This document shows, piece after piece, positions 42,846-52,430 of a DNA stretch of 64,000 nt; position 1 is the first letter of the stretch; the number at the start of each line of letters is the position of its first letter. The stretch is from assembly GCF_014324365.1 (NCBI RefSeq), contig NZ_QEIG01000007.1, positions 186,001 to 250,000 on the forward strand, read 5' to 3'. Source of the stretch: Algoriphagus sp. AK58. GTDB taxonomy: Bacteria > Bacteroidota > Bacteroidia > Cytophagales > Cyclobacteriaceae. Position numbers and translations under genes: made by a program. Under the pieces are notes generated by a model, which was not told the origin of the DNA, made no database searches, and saw only the letters and a program-made list of their open reading frames with translations.

Positions 42846-43881
42846 ATCCAAGCTGATTGGAGTAGTCGGAGTGGGTAGCTTTGGGACAGCCATTGCCAAT
42901 ATGCTGGCGGAAAAAAATGAGGTAATGGTCTATGCCCGTAAGCAGGAAGTAGTAGACGAAATCAATTCTTCCCATACTGCTTCAGGTAGAGTTTTAAATC
43001 CTTCGATTCGGGCTACGTTTTCTCCTGAAGAGCTTTGTGATGCATGTGATGTGCTTTTTTTCATGATCCCTTCGGCAGCTTTTGTAGAAGTGACTCAGAC
43101 TTTTGCTCCTTTTCTACACCCATACCATTTGGTAATTCATGGGACTAAAGGATTGGCCTTGAATCTTCAGAAGGGAGAAACTCTAGAAACCGTCACAAAG
43201 CTTCATCGAAGTCAGCTTATGACGATGAGTGAAGTCATCTTACAAGAGACAGTCGCAGTTCGGGTAGGATGCTTGGCCGGACCCAATATTTCCAAGGAGC
43301 TCAGCTTAGGTCAACCTGCGGCCACGGTGATCGCAAGCAAGTACAATGAGGTGATTTTGGAAGGTCAGCGATTACTTCGTTCTGAGCGATTTCAGGTGTA
43401 TGGAAATTCAGATATCATCGGGGTTGAGCTGAGTGGAGTTCTGAAAAATATTATCGCGATTGCCGCAGGAGCATTAGCAGGGCTGGGTCTGGGAGAAAAT
43501 GCGAAGGGGCTTTTGATTTCCAGGGGAATGGTGGAAATGGCCCATCTCAGCAAAGCTCTTGGAGGAAGTGTCCAGTCTGTCATGGGATTGGCAGGAGTGG
43601 GAGATTTGGTGACTACCTGTAATTCGGTGGATTCACGAAATTTTACAGTCGGCTATCGATTGGCAAAGGGGGAATCTTTGGATGAGATCATGCAGACCAT
43701 GGAGGAGGTAGCTGAAGGAGTGAATACCATCCGGATCATCGATGCATTTATCAAAACAGTAGGGATCCGAGCTCCGATAACTGAAAATCTCCATCGTGTT
43801 TTATTCGAAGATCTCTCTATTGAAGAGGCTTTACAGTTTCTAATGAAGTATCCTTTCAGTGTGGATGTGGACTTTGTGTAA
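42817..43881 (+). CDS. gpsA: NAD(P)-dependent glycerol-3-phosphate dehydrogenase, 354 aa
   Basis: Reduces dihydroxyacetone phosphate to glycerol-3-phosphate. Nucleotide loop VVGVGSFGTAIANML (~16-30), HGTKGLAL, GPNISKELSLGQPAA and catalytic-lysine region GVLKNIIAIAAGALAGLGLG are all present. Start ATG 42817 (or 42823) lies inside the end of the acyltransferase gene. Confidence 0.94.
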   Translation: MDMASKNSSKSKLIGVVGVGSFGTAIANMLAEKNEVMVYARKQEVVDEINSSHTASGRVLNPSIRATFSPEELCDACDVLFFMIPSAAFVEVTQTFAPFLHPYHLVIHGTKGLALNLQKGETLETVTKLHRSQLMTMSEVILQETVAVRVGCLAGPNISKELSLGQPAATVIASKYNEVILEGQRLLRSERFQVYGNSDIIGVELSGVLKNIIAIAAGALAGLGLGENAKGLLISRGMVEMAHLSKALGGSVQSVMGLAGVGDLVTTCNSVDSRNFTVGYRLAKGESLDEIMQTMEEVAEGVNTIRIIDAFIKTVGIRAPITENLHRVLFEDLSIEEALQFLMKYPFSVDVDFV

Positions 43882-44081
43882 GAGGTAGGGATATTTTAGA
43901 ATAGGGAAATTCCTCATCTGTCTAAGGACGAGGGTAAGAGGATTCCTAGAGGGGAGTTTTTGGCTTTTAAACAAAGGAACGGTTGATGGCATTTTTGGAA
44001 CCTTGCCTCAGGATCAACCGACTTTTTCCCTCCGAAGCGGCTCCTGGGTTGCGAAGAAAGGGAAATTTTATTCTGGAGAGG

Positions 44082-44106
44082 AAAAAATGAGAGGGCCGAA
44101 GCCCTC
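44082..44106 (-). terminator. Terminator of the first sugar dehydrogenase gene
   Basis: On the minus strand gagggc-ttcg-gccctc is followed by tcattttttcc; a TTCG tetraloop caps a perfect 6-base stem. It starts 6 bases after the stop codon. Confidence 0.9.
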
Positions 44107-44112
44107 ACTGTT

Positions 44113-45270
44113 TTACTTGGATGGTAAAAGCTTAATCAGCAACCCTGTGCCCTCTGTGACCGCGTAGATATATCCGTCGGGACTTTGGGACACTTGCCTT
44201 ACTCTTCCGATTCCCTGAAGTAATTTTTCTTCTCCAGTAGCTCGGGTTCCGTTCATTTCTACCCTTGCAATATGAGTTCCTGCAAGTGCTGCCACCAGGA
44301 TATTTCCTCTCCAAGCCTGGTATTTGTCAGAGGTTACCATCGTCATGCCGCAGGTGGCGATGGACGGAGTCCAGTATTTTACAGGTTGCTCCATTCCTTC
44401 TTTTTGAGTGATGTTGGTGATCGGTGTGCCGTTGTAGTTGATTCCGTAGGTGATCACCGGCCAACCGTAGTTTTTGCCTTTTTCCAGAATATTTAACTCA
44501 TCACCACCTCGGGGACCGTGCTCTACTTCCCAAAGGCGATTGTTGACCTTGTCAAAATATAGCCCTTGAGGGTTCCGATTTCCATAGGTCCAAATGGAAG
44601 GAATGGCACCAGAAGTGTTGACAAAAGGATTATCTGTGGGGATTCTGCCATCGTCATGGATACGGTGAATTTTTCCATGTGAGTTTTTGAGATCTTGGGC
44701 ATTGTCCTGACTTCCGCGCTCTCCGTTGCTGAAATAGAGGAAATTTTGATTGTCAAAGACGATTCGGCTTCCATAGTGCGTACCTCCATTCCAAACTGGT
44801 GTAGTGACAATCAGATCTTGAAAGTCCGTTACTGCATTTCCGGTGAGTTTGAATCTTGCTATTGTGGTTGCGCCTCCGTTGTTCATAGGTTTTGCGTAGG
44901 CAATGTAAATCCATCCATTTTGGGCATAATTAGGGTGAACGGTAATGTCTAAAAGTCCCGCCTGACCATTGTTGTAGACAGCAGGAAGTCCCGTTACTTT
45001 TTGCCCGGTGTATTTATCGTCTTTGAAAATGAGGATTTCACCTTTTTTCTCGGTGACCAGCATGCGATTATCATTGATCCAGGTCATTCCCCAGGGATTT
45101 TGAAATCCTGTATAGAGCGTGTCAATTTTGATCACCATTTTCTCTGTACTTGTGGTGAATTTCAGTTCCGAAGATGGGTCTGAAGTTGGCTCTGTTTCTT
45201 TGGCAGTACAGGCTTGGAGACTTACTAATGTCCCCAAAGCAAAAAGCAAGCACGAAAAGCGAATTCTCAT
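44113..45270 (-). CDS. PQQ-type aldose sugar dehydrogenase lipoprotein, 385 aa
   Basis: Six-bladed propeller of the soluble glucose/sorbosone dehydrogenase group (GSDH): NPWGMTWINDNRMLVTEKKG, GLLDITVHPNYAQNGWIYIA with the HP pair, GNRNPQGL, and WEVEHGPRGGDE with the usual metal/PQQ residues. N-terminal lipobox LVSLQAC points to an anchored periplasmic protein. It oxidises aldose sugars to lactones if supplied with PQQ; no PQQ biosynthesis genes are in the window. Very similar in sequence to the gene at 45632. Confidence 0.88.
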   Translation of the reverse strand: MRIRFSCLLFALGTLVSLQACTAKETEPTSDPSSELKFTTSTEKMVIKIDTLYTGFQNPWGMTWINDNRMLVTEKKGEILIFKDDKYTGQKVTGLPAVYNNGQAGLLDITVHPNYAQNGWIYIAYAKPMNNGGATTIARFKLTGNAVTDFQDLIVTTPVWNGGTHYGSRIVFDNQNFLYFSNGERGSQDNAQDLKNSHGKIHRIHDDGRIPTDNPFVNTSGAIPSIWTYGNRNPQGLYFDKVNNRLWEVEHGPRGGDELNILEKGKNYGWPVITYGINYNGTPITNITQKEGMEQPVKYWTPSIATCGMTMVTSDKYQAWRGNILVAALAGTHIARVEMNGTRATGEEKLLQGIGRVRQVSQSPDGYIYAVTEGTGLLIKLLPSK

Positions 45271-45427
45271 GGGATTGAATGTTAGAGGATTAACGTATAT
45301 CGATAACGACCAAATTTTGAAATCGGTTTTTATTTATGACAGAAAATCTGAATTATCTACGCAATGGAATACTTGGTTGGATCTTAAACCTGGATTATGC
45401 ATTAGAAAATCTACTACCACCTCAAAA

Positions 45428-45520
45428 TACTTCAAAATCAGTCGCTTCACTTCACTTCACTTTTCGATCTCACCGTAGCGGTGCTACGCCTCTATGTTCA
45501 AAATGACTGATTTTCTTGTA
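45428..45520. repeat. Inverted-repeat element between the two dehydrogenase genes
   Basis: Exact 10-base complements aaaatcagtc (45434-45443) and gactgatttt (45505-45514) flank a centre with three cttca-type units and a hairpin cgtagc-ggt-gctacg (45474-45488). The flanks extend imperfectly outward. No coding frame. It resembles a short non-autonomous element or a fold-back repeat. The rest of the 45271-45631 gap holds nothing else I recognise apart from the terminator. Confidence 0.55.
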
Positions 45521-45581
45521 TTTTAAGCTCTCGTTACGGATTCCAATACATACTTCAGGATAAAAAGATGCTGAAGTCAAT

Positions 45582-45613
45582 AAAAAAGGCCTTTCGGTTT
45601 CCCAAAAGGCCTT
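45582..45613 (-). terminator. Terminator of the second sugar dehydrogenase gene
   Basis: Minus-strand stem aaggccttt/aaaggcctt with a ~10-base loop, followed by ttttatt. Confidence 0.85.
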
Positions 45614-45631
45614 CCCTTAAGTTCTGTTAAA

Positions 45632-46789
45632 TTATTGGATAGGAAGCAGTTTGACCAGAAGGCCGGTAGCTTCAGTGATCGCGTAAATGTATCCGTCAGG
45701 GCTTTCGGCTACTTGACGTACTCGACCAATACCAAGGAGTAATTTTTCCTCTGCGATGTGCTTGTTTTCCTTCAAAACAACTCTTGCGATGTGTTGCTTA
45801 GCCAAGGCAGCCACTAAGATGTTTCCTTTCCAACCTGGATACTTATCCGAATTGACCACAGTGACTCCACAAGTGGCAATCGAAGGTACCCAATAGTGAA
45901 CTGGCTGTTCCATACCTGGTTTTTCGGTAAACTGAGTCAATTGGGTTCCATCATAATTGATTCCATAAGAGATGACAGGCCAACCATAGTTTTTGCCTTT
46001 TTCGATGATGTTCAACTCGTCACCGCCTTTTGGTCCATGTTCCACCTCCCAAAGGGTGTTGGTTGCTTTGTCAAAGAATAATCCTTGAGGGTTTCTGTTG
46101 CCATAGCTCCAGATAGAGGCTACTGCACCCACAGAATCTACAAATGGATTGTCGCTGGGAATAGTGCCATCATCCTTGATTCGGTGGACTTTTCCATGAG
46201 CATTGGTTAAGTCCTGTGCATTCATTGGAATATTTCCTTTGTCACCATTGGAGAAATATAGGTAGCCCTCATTGTCAAAAACGATCCGGCTCCCAAAGTG
46301 ACGGCCGCCTTTCCAGGATGGTCCGGCTACGATCAGTTCTTCTTGGTTTACCGCATTATTGCCTTCCAGCTTAAATCGCATGATGGTGGTTGCTGCAGTA
46401 CTATCCTCGAAATGCTTCGCATAGGCGATGTAAATCCAACCGTTTTCTGCATACTTAGGATGCACAGCGATATCCAGCAAACCGGCCTGATTCACGTTGT
46501 GTACAGGTGGAAGGCCTTGGACTTTTTCTCCGGTGAATTTGTCGTCCTTGAAAATCAGGATTTCACCTTTACGCTCCGTGATCAGCATTCTGCCATCACC
46601 AAGCCAAGTCATTCCCCATGGATTTTCCAATTCGCTGTAAAGCGTATCCACTTTAATGAGCATTTTTTCAGTCTGGGTAGCAAAGGTTTCGTCAATGACC
46701 GATTCTTGTTCCTTTGGTCCGCACGAAGTCCAGAGTGACAAGGTTCCTGCGATCACAGCAAGAGATAAATAATGTTTCTTAATAGACAT
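45632..46789 (-). CDS. PQQ-type aldose sugar dehydrogenase lipoprotein, paralogue, 385 aa
   Basis: Same length and same motif order as the gene at 44113 (NPWGMTWLGDGRMLITERKG, GLLDIAVHPKYAENGWIYIA, WEVEHGPKGGDE), with lipobox SLWTSC. The two differ throughout yet align without large gaps, so they are a tandem duplication that has drifted. Each has its own terminator and the 361-base gap between them carries an inverted-repeat element, so they are likely expressed separately. Confidence 0.88.
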   Translation of the reverse strand: MSIKKHYLSLAVIAGTLSLWTSCGPKEQESVIDETFATQTEKMLIKVDTLYSELENPWGMTWLGDGRMLITERKGEILIFKDDKFTGEKVQGLPPVHNVNQAGLLDIAVHPKYAENGWIYIAYAKHFEDSTAATTIMRFKLEGNNAVNQEELIVAGPSWKGGRHFGSRIVFDNEGYLYFSNGDKGNIPMNAQDLTNAHGKVHRIKDDGTIPSDNPFVDSVGAVASIWSYGNRNPQGLFFDKATNTLWEVEHGPKGGDELNIIEKGKNYGWPVISYGINYDGTQLTQFTEKPGMEQPVHYWVPSIATCGVTVVNSDKYPGWKGNILVAALAKQHIARVVLKENKHIAEEKLLLGIGRVRQVAESPDGYIYAITEATGLLVKLLPIQ

Positions 46790-46860
46790 AGAATCCGAAT
46801 TTATGAGTTCGAATTTAAGGCTAATCCATCAAAATCAGAATTAAGTTTTGAATAAAGGTC

Positions 46861-47898
46861 TTAAACCGTGACCAAACCCAAATGAAAAGCTACTGATTGC
46901 TCAACCTCCTCGACTAATTGCACTGAACCTATTAGCAGTGGAGTGCGCTGATGAAGACTTTCCGGCTGAATATCCAAGATCCTTTGCTTTCCGTCACTTG
47001 CCTTTCCTCCGGCTTGCTCGATGATAAATGCCAAGGCATTGGCTTCATACAGAAGTCTGAGTTTTCCCGATGGATTTTTTAGCGTGGCTGGGTAGAGGTA
47101 AATTCCTCCTTTTAACAAGTTTCGGTGGAAATCAGCCACCAAACTTCCAATATAACGAGACTGCATTTTTTGATTTTTGCAGGATTGGATGTATGCGGAG
47201 ATTCCATTTTCCCATTCGAGTTGGAGTCCTTCGTTTATAGAGTAGATATTTCCTGTTTTTGGAGCTTGGATATCCGGATGGGAAAGGAAAAATTCGCCAA
47301 GGCTGTTTTCATAAGTAAATCCATTGACTCCACATCCGGTGGTGTATACGAGCATGGTCGATGAACCGTAGAGGACATAGCCTGCGGCTACCTGCTCGCG
47401 CCCCGGCTGCATGATATCTTCGAGTTGGATTGGGCTGCCAATGGGGGATTTTCTTCGGTAGATGGAGAAGATCGTCCCGATGCTGATATTCACATCGATA
47501 TTGGAACTTCCGTCGAGCGGATCGATGGCCACAACATATTTTCCGGAGTTGTTTTGAAGGTCGATGACTGCGTCTTCTTCCTCCGAAACGATGGCACATA
47601 CTTCGCCTCCCTTACTAAGTGCACGCATAAACCGGATGTTGGCGATTACATCCAGTTTTTGCTGTTCTTCGCCCTGCACATTGGTCTGACCAAAAGCCCC
47701 GCCAATGTTGGCTAGTCCGGCACGATTAGTCTCGCGATTGACTATCTTCGCTGCCAAGGCAATGTCCCGAAGTAGCTGAGAAAGCTCGCCCGAGGCAAAT
47801 GGAAAATCACTTTGTTTGAGTTTGATAAAACGGTCAAGTGTAATTCCGACCGAGTAAGCCAGACTCGTTTGGTCTGGCTGGAAATGTGAGGTTTTCAT
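46861..47898 (-). CDS. fbp: Fructose-1,6-bisphosphatase class I, 345 aa
   Basis: Gluconeogenic phosphatase with the metal site [20 protein letters not shown] (~121-140) and the upstream SEEEDAVI acidic segment; substrate tail segment [21 protein letters not shown] is intact. Length is normal. Divergent from the aspartokinase gene with a 56-base gap. Confidence 0.95.
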   Translation of the reverse strand: MKTSHFQPDQTSLAYSVGITLDRFIKLKQSDFPFASGELSQLLRDIALAAKIVNRETNRAGLANIGGAFGQTNVQGEEQQKLDVIANIRFMRALSKGGEVCAIVSEEEDAVIDLQNNSGKYVVAIDPLDGSSNIDVNISIGTIFSIYRRKSPIGSPIQLEDIMQPGREQVAAGYVLYGSSTMLVYTTGCGVNGFTYENSLGEFFLSHPDIQAPKTGNIYSINEGLQLEWENGISAYIQSCKNQKMQSRYIGSLVADFHRNLLKGGIYLYPATLKNPSGKLRLLYEANALAFIIEQAGGKASDGKQRILDIQPESLHQRTPLLIGSVQLVEEVEQSVAFHLGLVTV

Positions 47899-47954
47899 TA
47901 TTGGAAAAATACAATATTTGGGTTTATACTCTCGAAAATTAGGAAATATTCTTT

Positions 47955-49223
47955 ATGTCAAAAACTTGGATTTACAAATTTGGAGGCGCTTCAGTAAAAG
48001 ATGCATCAGCTTTGAAAAACTTGGCTGAAATTCTCCGTAATCGATTGCGAAAAAATCTGATTATTGTAGTTTCAGCCATGGGAAAAACCACCAATGCGCT
48101 GGAAGGCATCTTGGCCAACAAGCTAAATGGACTTGATTTTTCTGAGAATAGTACAATTTTAAAGAGTTTCCATCGGGAGATCTGTGAGGAACTTTTTCCT
48201 GTAGATCATTCTGTTTTTGCCCAAGTTGAAAATCTCTTTTCCCAACTGGACCATCAGCTTCAAAAGCCGCTTTCCCGTGAGAATTACGATGAATACTACG
48301 ACCAGGTAGTTTGTTTTGGGGAATTGATTTCCTCCAAAATCGTCGCTGAGTACCTTTGCTCTCAGGAGTTAATTGTGCTTTGGCAGGATGCCCGTGAAGT
48401 CATCCATACCGATTCTGACTTTCGCTTCGCAAAAATCAATTGGGAGAAAACCCGTAAAGCTTGTCAGTCCACTTGGAAACCCATGCTGGAAAAATTCCCG
48501 ATTTTGACTCAAGGGTTTATCGGTAAGGATCCCAAAGGCAAGACAACGACGCTTGGAAGAGAAGGGTCAGATTTTACGGCGGCAATCTTGGGGACGAGTT
48601 TGGATGCGGGTTCGGTTACGATCTGGAAAGATGTACCCGGTGTCCTCAATGCCGATCCAAAGCTTTTCCCAAACACCCAAAAATTTGAAGAGCTAGGCTA
48701 CCGTGAAGCTGCCGAAATGACCTATTTCGGAGCTTCTGTTATTCACCCCAAGACCATCAAGCCTTTGGCAAATGCCGGAATCCCGCTTTTTGTCAAGTCA
48801 TTTTTGAATCCGGATGCCTCGGGTACCAAAATCCACGAGCATGCTGCACCTCATGAAGTGCCTACAATTGTCTTGAAAAAAGATCAGATTCTGGTGAGTT
48901 TCAAAGTCACTGATTTCACCTTTATTGAGGAGAAGCATATTCACCGAATATATGAGCAATTACAAGCCCTGAAGCTTCGGGTAAATATGCTGCAACTGTC
49001 GGCCATTTCTGTTTCGATTGTGATCGATGCACAGCTTTTCAAGTTAGAGCAGCTTCTGGGAAAACTCAAAGGTGAATTTGAAATCCGATATAACGAAGGC
49101 TTGGAACTGCTTACCATTCTAAAGCAAAAACCGGAAGAAATTCCCGCCTTGCTGAGTGGTTATGAGGTGCTTTTGGAACAGTCCACCCGAAATACCTTTC
49201 AGGCCGTTCGCAGAAAAGTCTGA
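47955..49223 (+). CDS. lysC: Monofunctional aspartokinase, 422 aa
   Basis: Kinase core WIYKFGGASVKDASALK, FGELISSKIVAEYL and TTLGREGSDFTAAILG. The C-terminal ~120 residues form an ACT-like regulatory part. No dehydrogenase domain follows, in contrast to thrA at 6856, so the cell has at least two aspartokinases. It is probably the lysine/diaminopimelate branch enzyme; that is inference. Confidence 0.88.
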   Translation: MSKTWIYKFGGASVKDASALKNLAEILRNRLRKNLIIVVSAMGKTTNALEGILANKLNGLDFSENSTILKSFHREICEELFPVDHSVFAQVENLFSQLDHQLQKPLSRENYDEYYDQVVCFGELISSKIVAEYLCSQELIVLWQDAREVIHTDSDFRFAKINWEKTRKACQSTWKPMLEKFPILTQGFIGKDPKGKTTTLGREGSDFTAAILGTSLDAGSVTIWKDVPGVLNADPKLFPNTQKFEELGYREAAEMTYFGASVIHPKTIKPLANAGIPLFVKSFLNPDASGTKIHEHAAPHEVPTIVLKKDQILVSFKVTDFTFIEEKHIHRIYEQLQALKLRVNMLQLSAISVSIVIDAQLFKLEQLLGKLKGEFEIRYNEGLELLTILKQKPEEIPALLSGYEVLLEQSTRNTFQAVRRKV

Positions 49224-49288
49224 GCGAATATGCCTTGGCGACCTGAAGTTTTTCTAACTTCAAAAGATAACCTTAAACCCACCTATCG

Positions 49289-50392
49289 ATGACTTCAAGA
49301 CGTGATTTTCTTCAAAAAGCAGGACTTTCGACCCTAGCTGTGAGCTTACCTTTTACCGATGCCCTTTCTGCCATGAATTTGGAAAGAGAAGATAAAGTCC
49401 TTCGCGTGGCCATCATGGGATTGGGAAGCTACGGTACTCGGGTGGCCGAAGCGATGAAAGACTGTAAACGCGCCAAACTCGTCGGGGTAATCAGTGGTAC
49501 CCCTTCCAAAATCGAAACCTGGAAGCAGAAATATGGTATTCCTGCCAAAAACTGCTATACCTACGAAAATTACCATCAGATCAAGGATAACCCGGATATC
49601 GATGCAGTCTATGTGATTACACCCAATTCCTTGCATAAACCGCATTCCATAGGGGTGGCCAAAGCCGGGAAACATGTCATCTGCGAAAAGCCCATGGCCC
49701 TCAATGCCGAAGAAGGAAGGGAAATGGTCGCCGCATGTAAAGCAGCAGGGGTACATTTACTGGTAGGGTATCGAATGCACTTTGAGGCCAAAACGCTCGA
49801 AGTGGTGAGAAGACAACGAGCCGGAGAGTTTGGAAAAACACTCTTTTTTCAGGGATTAAGCGGTTTTATGATCGGTGATCCTACGCAGTGGAGGCTCAAT
49901 CGGGAGCTTGCCGGCGGCGGCTCCATGATGGATATTGGCGTATACTCGATCAACGGGGCCCGATACATGCTGGGAGAAGAGCCGATTTGGGTGACCGCCC
50001 AAGAGGTGAAGACCGATCCGGTGAAGTTTAAGCAGGGAGTAGATGAGACAATCACCTTTCAAATGGGATTCCCTTCAGGAGCGGTGGCATCTTGCCTTTC
50101 GACCTATTCCATGAATAATCTGGATAAGTTTTTCCTGAACGGAACCAAAGGCTTTGCCGAGATGCAACCCTCAACAGGTTATGGTCCGATTCAAGCCCGA
50201 ACAAATCAAGGCCCAATTGAAGCCCAGCACATCACTCATCAGACGACTCAAATGGACGAAATGGCAGCCCTCATTTTGGATGGGAAAAAGCCATTGATCC
50301 CTGTGGATGGAGAAGAAGGATTGAAAGATCTAGTAATCATTGACGCAATCTACGAAGCCGCCCGAACTGGAGCGAGAATCAGTCTAATCTGA
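49289..50392 (+). CDS. Gfo/Idh/MocA family oxidoreductase with Tat signal, 367 aa
   Basis: Begins MTSRRDFLQKAGLSTLAVSL, a twin-arginine export signal. NAD(P)-binding AIMGLGSYGTRVAEAM (~41-56) and the family hallmark CEKPMALNAEEG. Close to glucose-fructose oxidoreductase-like exported enzymes, which keep a tightly bound cofactor. Sugar or inositol substrate unknown. Confidence 0.88.
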   Translation: MTSRRDFLQKAGLSTLAVSLPFTDALSAMNLEREDKVLRVAIMGLGSYGTRVAEAMKDCKRAKLVGVISGTPSKIETWKQKYGIPAKNCYTYENYHQIKDNPDIDAVYVITPNSLHKPHSIGVAKAGKHVICEKPMALNAEEGREMVAACKAAGVHLLVGYRMHFEAKTLEVVRRQRAGEFGKTLFFQGLSGFMIGDPTQWRLNRELAGGGSMMDIGVYSINGARYMLGEEPIWVTAQEVKTDPVKFKQGVDETITFQMGFPSGAVASCLSTYSMNNLDKFFLNGTKGFAEMQPSTGYGPIQARTNQGPIEAQHITHQTTQMDEMAALILDGKKPLIPVDGEEGLKDLVIIDAIYEAARTGARISLI

Positions 50393-50402
50393 TAAAAACC
50401 GC

Positions 50403-50900
50403 CTAGGAAAGCTTCAGCTGCATAAAAACCAAAGTCAGCCACTTCCCAAACTTGAAAGCCACTTCAGGCATACGGGCAGTTTCCCGAAAGCCCAATCGTT
50501 CGTGGAAGCGATAACTGCCCAGATTTTCGGAATCCATTCCGGCAATCATCATGTGGTAGCCTTGCTGTTTGGCTATTTCAATCAACTGACGCATCATCTC
50601 TGAGCCCAAGCCTTTGCCTTGGGCTTTTTCGTGTAGGTAAATGGAGTGCTCGAGGGTTTGACTGTAGCCAGGTTTTGCTCTGAATTTCCCATAGGTTGCA
50701 TAGCCCAAGATCTCGCCCCTGATTTCTCCAACTAATACAGGAAATCCATCCCGGATTTTTTCTGAAAAAAGTTTTTCCACTTCTTCTACCGTTTTTGGAT
50801 GATAGTCGTAATTGTGAGAGGTATTCAGGATCGAATGATTGATGATTTCCCTTACAGCAGAAGCATCAGAATTTTGGTAGGGCCGGATGAGAAAGGTCAT
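50403..50900 (-). CDS. GNAT N-acetyltransferase, 165 aa
   Basis: Acetyl-CoA binding segment LHEKAQGKGLGSEMMRQLIE (~91-110), with start MTFLIRPYQNSDASAVREII. The order resembles phosphinothricin/methionine sulfone acetyltransferases (GMDSENLGSYRFHERLGF). Substrate unknown. Its start overlaps the kinase stop by one base. Confidence 0.87.
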   Translation of the reverse strand: MTFLIRPYQNSDASAVREIINHSILNTSHNYDYHPKTVEEVEKLFSEKIRDGFPVLVGEIRGEILGYATYGKFRAKPGYSQTLEHSIYLHEKAQGKGLGSEMMRQLIEIAKQQGYHMMIAGMDSENLGSYRFHERLGFRETARMPEVAFKFGKWLTLVFMQLKLS

Positions 50901-51772
50901 TATTGAAAACGGTTGACGGTTTTTTCTATCCCGGGAAGGTAAGCCGTGCCAAAAAGGTTCAGATGAACGAGTAAGGGATATAAGTTGTATATCCCGATTC
51001 TTGATTCAAAACCCGGTTCCAGAGGCAAGATGGTTTCATATGCGTCATAAAACTTGGCATCAAATCCTCCAAAAAGTCTAGAAAAAGCCAGATCCATTTC
51101 CCTATGCCCAAAGTAAATCGCTGGGTCAATCAGGCAAGGCTTACCGTCAGGTCCGCAAAGGACATTTCCGGACCATAGATCTCCGTGTAGAAGAGAGGGT
51201 TTTTCTTTTGGAAATAGAGATTCCAGTTTGGGATAAAGGGATTGGAATTTTTTCAGAAATTCAAGTGGGATCAGCCTATCGAAATAGGCTTTCCCCAGTA
51301 AGGGTTCCAGTCGGTGTTCGATAAAAAAGTCGAGCCAATTGTCCAGTGCATGGTTTTTTTGGGGCAGAGATGCGATAAAGTTGTCGTACTCAAGGCCAAA
51401 TTGATCCTGATGATTCAGATGAAGGTGCGCCAGGCCCATTCCCAGATCTTCCCAATATTCAGGATGAGGGCGACCGGATGGAATGAATTCTGACAGGAGG
51501 TAATTATAATCCTCCATTCTTCCCGTTCCAAAGGTATTAGGGACTTTGAGAAAAGTGGATTTTGAGAGTTTTCTCAATCCCTTTGACTCTTTTTCTAAAA
51601 TGTCCCGCTCATGGTCAAAATTGAGTTTTAGGAAAAAGATACCTTCAGAAGTATCAAGTCTGATCCCTTGATTGTGATTACCGGCGGCGATCAGACTGGC
51701 GGATTTTAATTGGGCCAAAGGCCCAAAGGCTTCAAAAAGTATTTGTTCATAAATCTGATGCTGATCAAGCAT
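50900..51772 (-). CDS. Fructosamine/ketosamine kinase family protein, 290 aa
   Basis: Small-molecule kinase fold: SLLHGDLWSGNVLCG carries the catalytic Asp and Asn, and CLIDPAIYFGHREMDLAF the metal Asp. Family members phosphorylate ketoamines on glycated proteins to start deglycation. It overlaps the tyrosine phosphatase gene by 8 bases, a pairing common in bacteria (FN3K with low-weight phosphatase). Confidence 0.88.
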   Translation of the reverse strand: MLDQHQIYEQILFEAFGPLAQLKSASLIAAGNHNQGIRLDTSEGIFFLKLNFDHERDILEKESKGLRKLSKSTFLKVPNTFGTGRMEDYNYLLSEFIPSGRPHPEYWEDLGMGLAHLHLNHQDQFGLEYDNFIASLPQKNHALDNWLDFFIEHRLEPLLGKAYFDRLIPLEFLKKFQSLYPKLESLFPKEKPSLLHGDLWSGNVLCGPDGKPCLIDPAIYFGHREMDLAFSRLFGGFDAKFYDAYETILPLEPGFESRIGIYNLYPLLVHLNLFGTAYLPGIEKTVNRFQ

Positions 51773-52250
51773 AGAGTTGATGAGTGACTTTAATCTGCTC
51801 TAATAATCCCTCAATAGACTCATCCAATATTTGAAAGATTTCATCAAAACCTTCTTCTCCACCATAGTAAGGGTCCGGAACAGGAAGTCCTTGCCATTCA
51901 GAGACAAAATTTCTCATCAGGTGAATTTCTTTATCGGGGAAGTTAAATCTAAGCTTCAGCTGATTGAGGTTTCTGAGATTGTTGTCATCCATGGCGATGA
52001 TGTAGTCAAACTCTCTGAAGTCTGTCCGGTTGACCTGGCGACCACGGTGCTGGATTTTAAGTCCGTTTTTTTCGGCACATTTCAATGTTCTTTCGTCTGG
52101 CAATTCACCGATATGATAGTCTGAAGTGCCTGCACTGTCAGACTTAAACTTCCCCTCCATTCCCAAAAGCTGGATTTTTTGGTTAAAAATCGCTTCTGCC
52201 AATGGGGAGCGGCAAATATTTCCTAAACAAACGAATAGAACTTTAATCAT
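51765..52250 (-). CDS. Low molecular weight protein tyrosine phosphatase, 161 aa
   Basis: P-loop VCLGNICRSPLAEAIF (C-x5-R-S) near the N-terminus and the catalytic acid in VPDPYYGG. Start ATG at 52248-52250; a TTG three codons upstream is less likely. Could act as a phosphosugar phosphatase with the neighbouring ketosamine kinase. Starts a three-gene leftward operon. Confidence 0.92.
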   Translation of the reverse strand: MIKVLFVCLGNICRSPLAEAIFNQKIQLLGMEGKFKSDSAGTSDYHIGELPDERTLKCAEKNGLKIQHRGRQVNRTDFREFDYIIAMDDNNLRNLNQLKLRFNFPDKEIHLMRNFVSEWQGLPVPDPYYGGEEGFDEIFQILDESIEGLLEQIKVTHQLYA

Positions 52251-52430
52251 ACTCTTCAATATACTGGTCCGACAAATAGGCTGAAAAGTCAGGCTATGAA
52301 TCTAAAGATTTTGACTGGAAATCTACCCACGGTAAGGGACTTTTTCGGTAAAAAATATTTGATGCCGTTTTCCATAGATCCAAAAATCAAAAAAAATGGG
52401 GAAATGTGGGGGATTGGCTACTTTTGAAAG

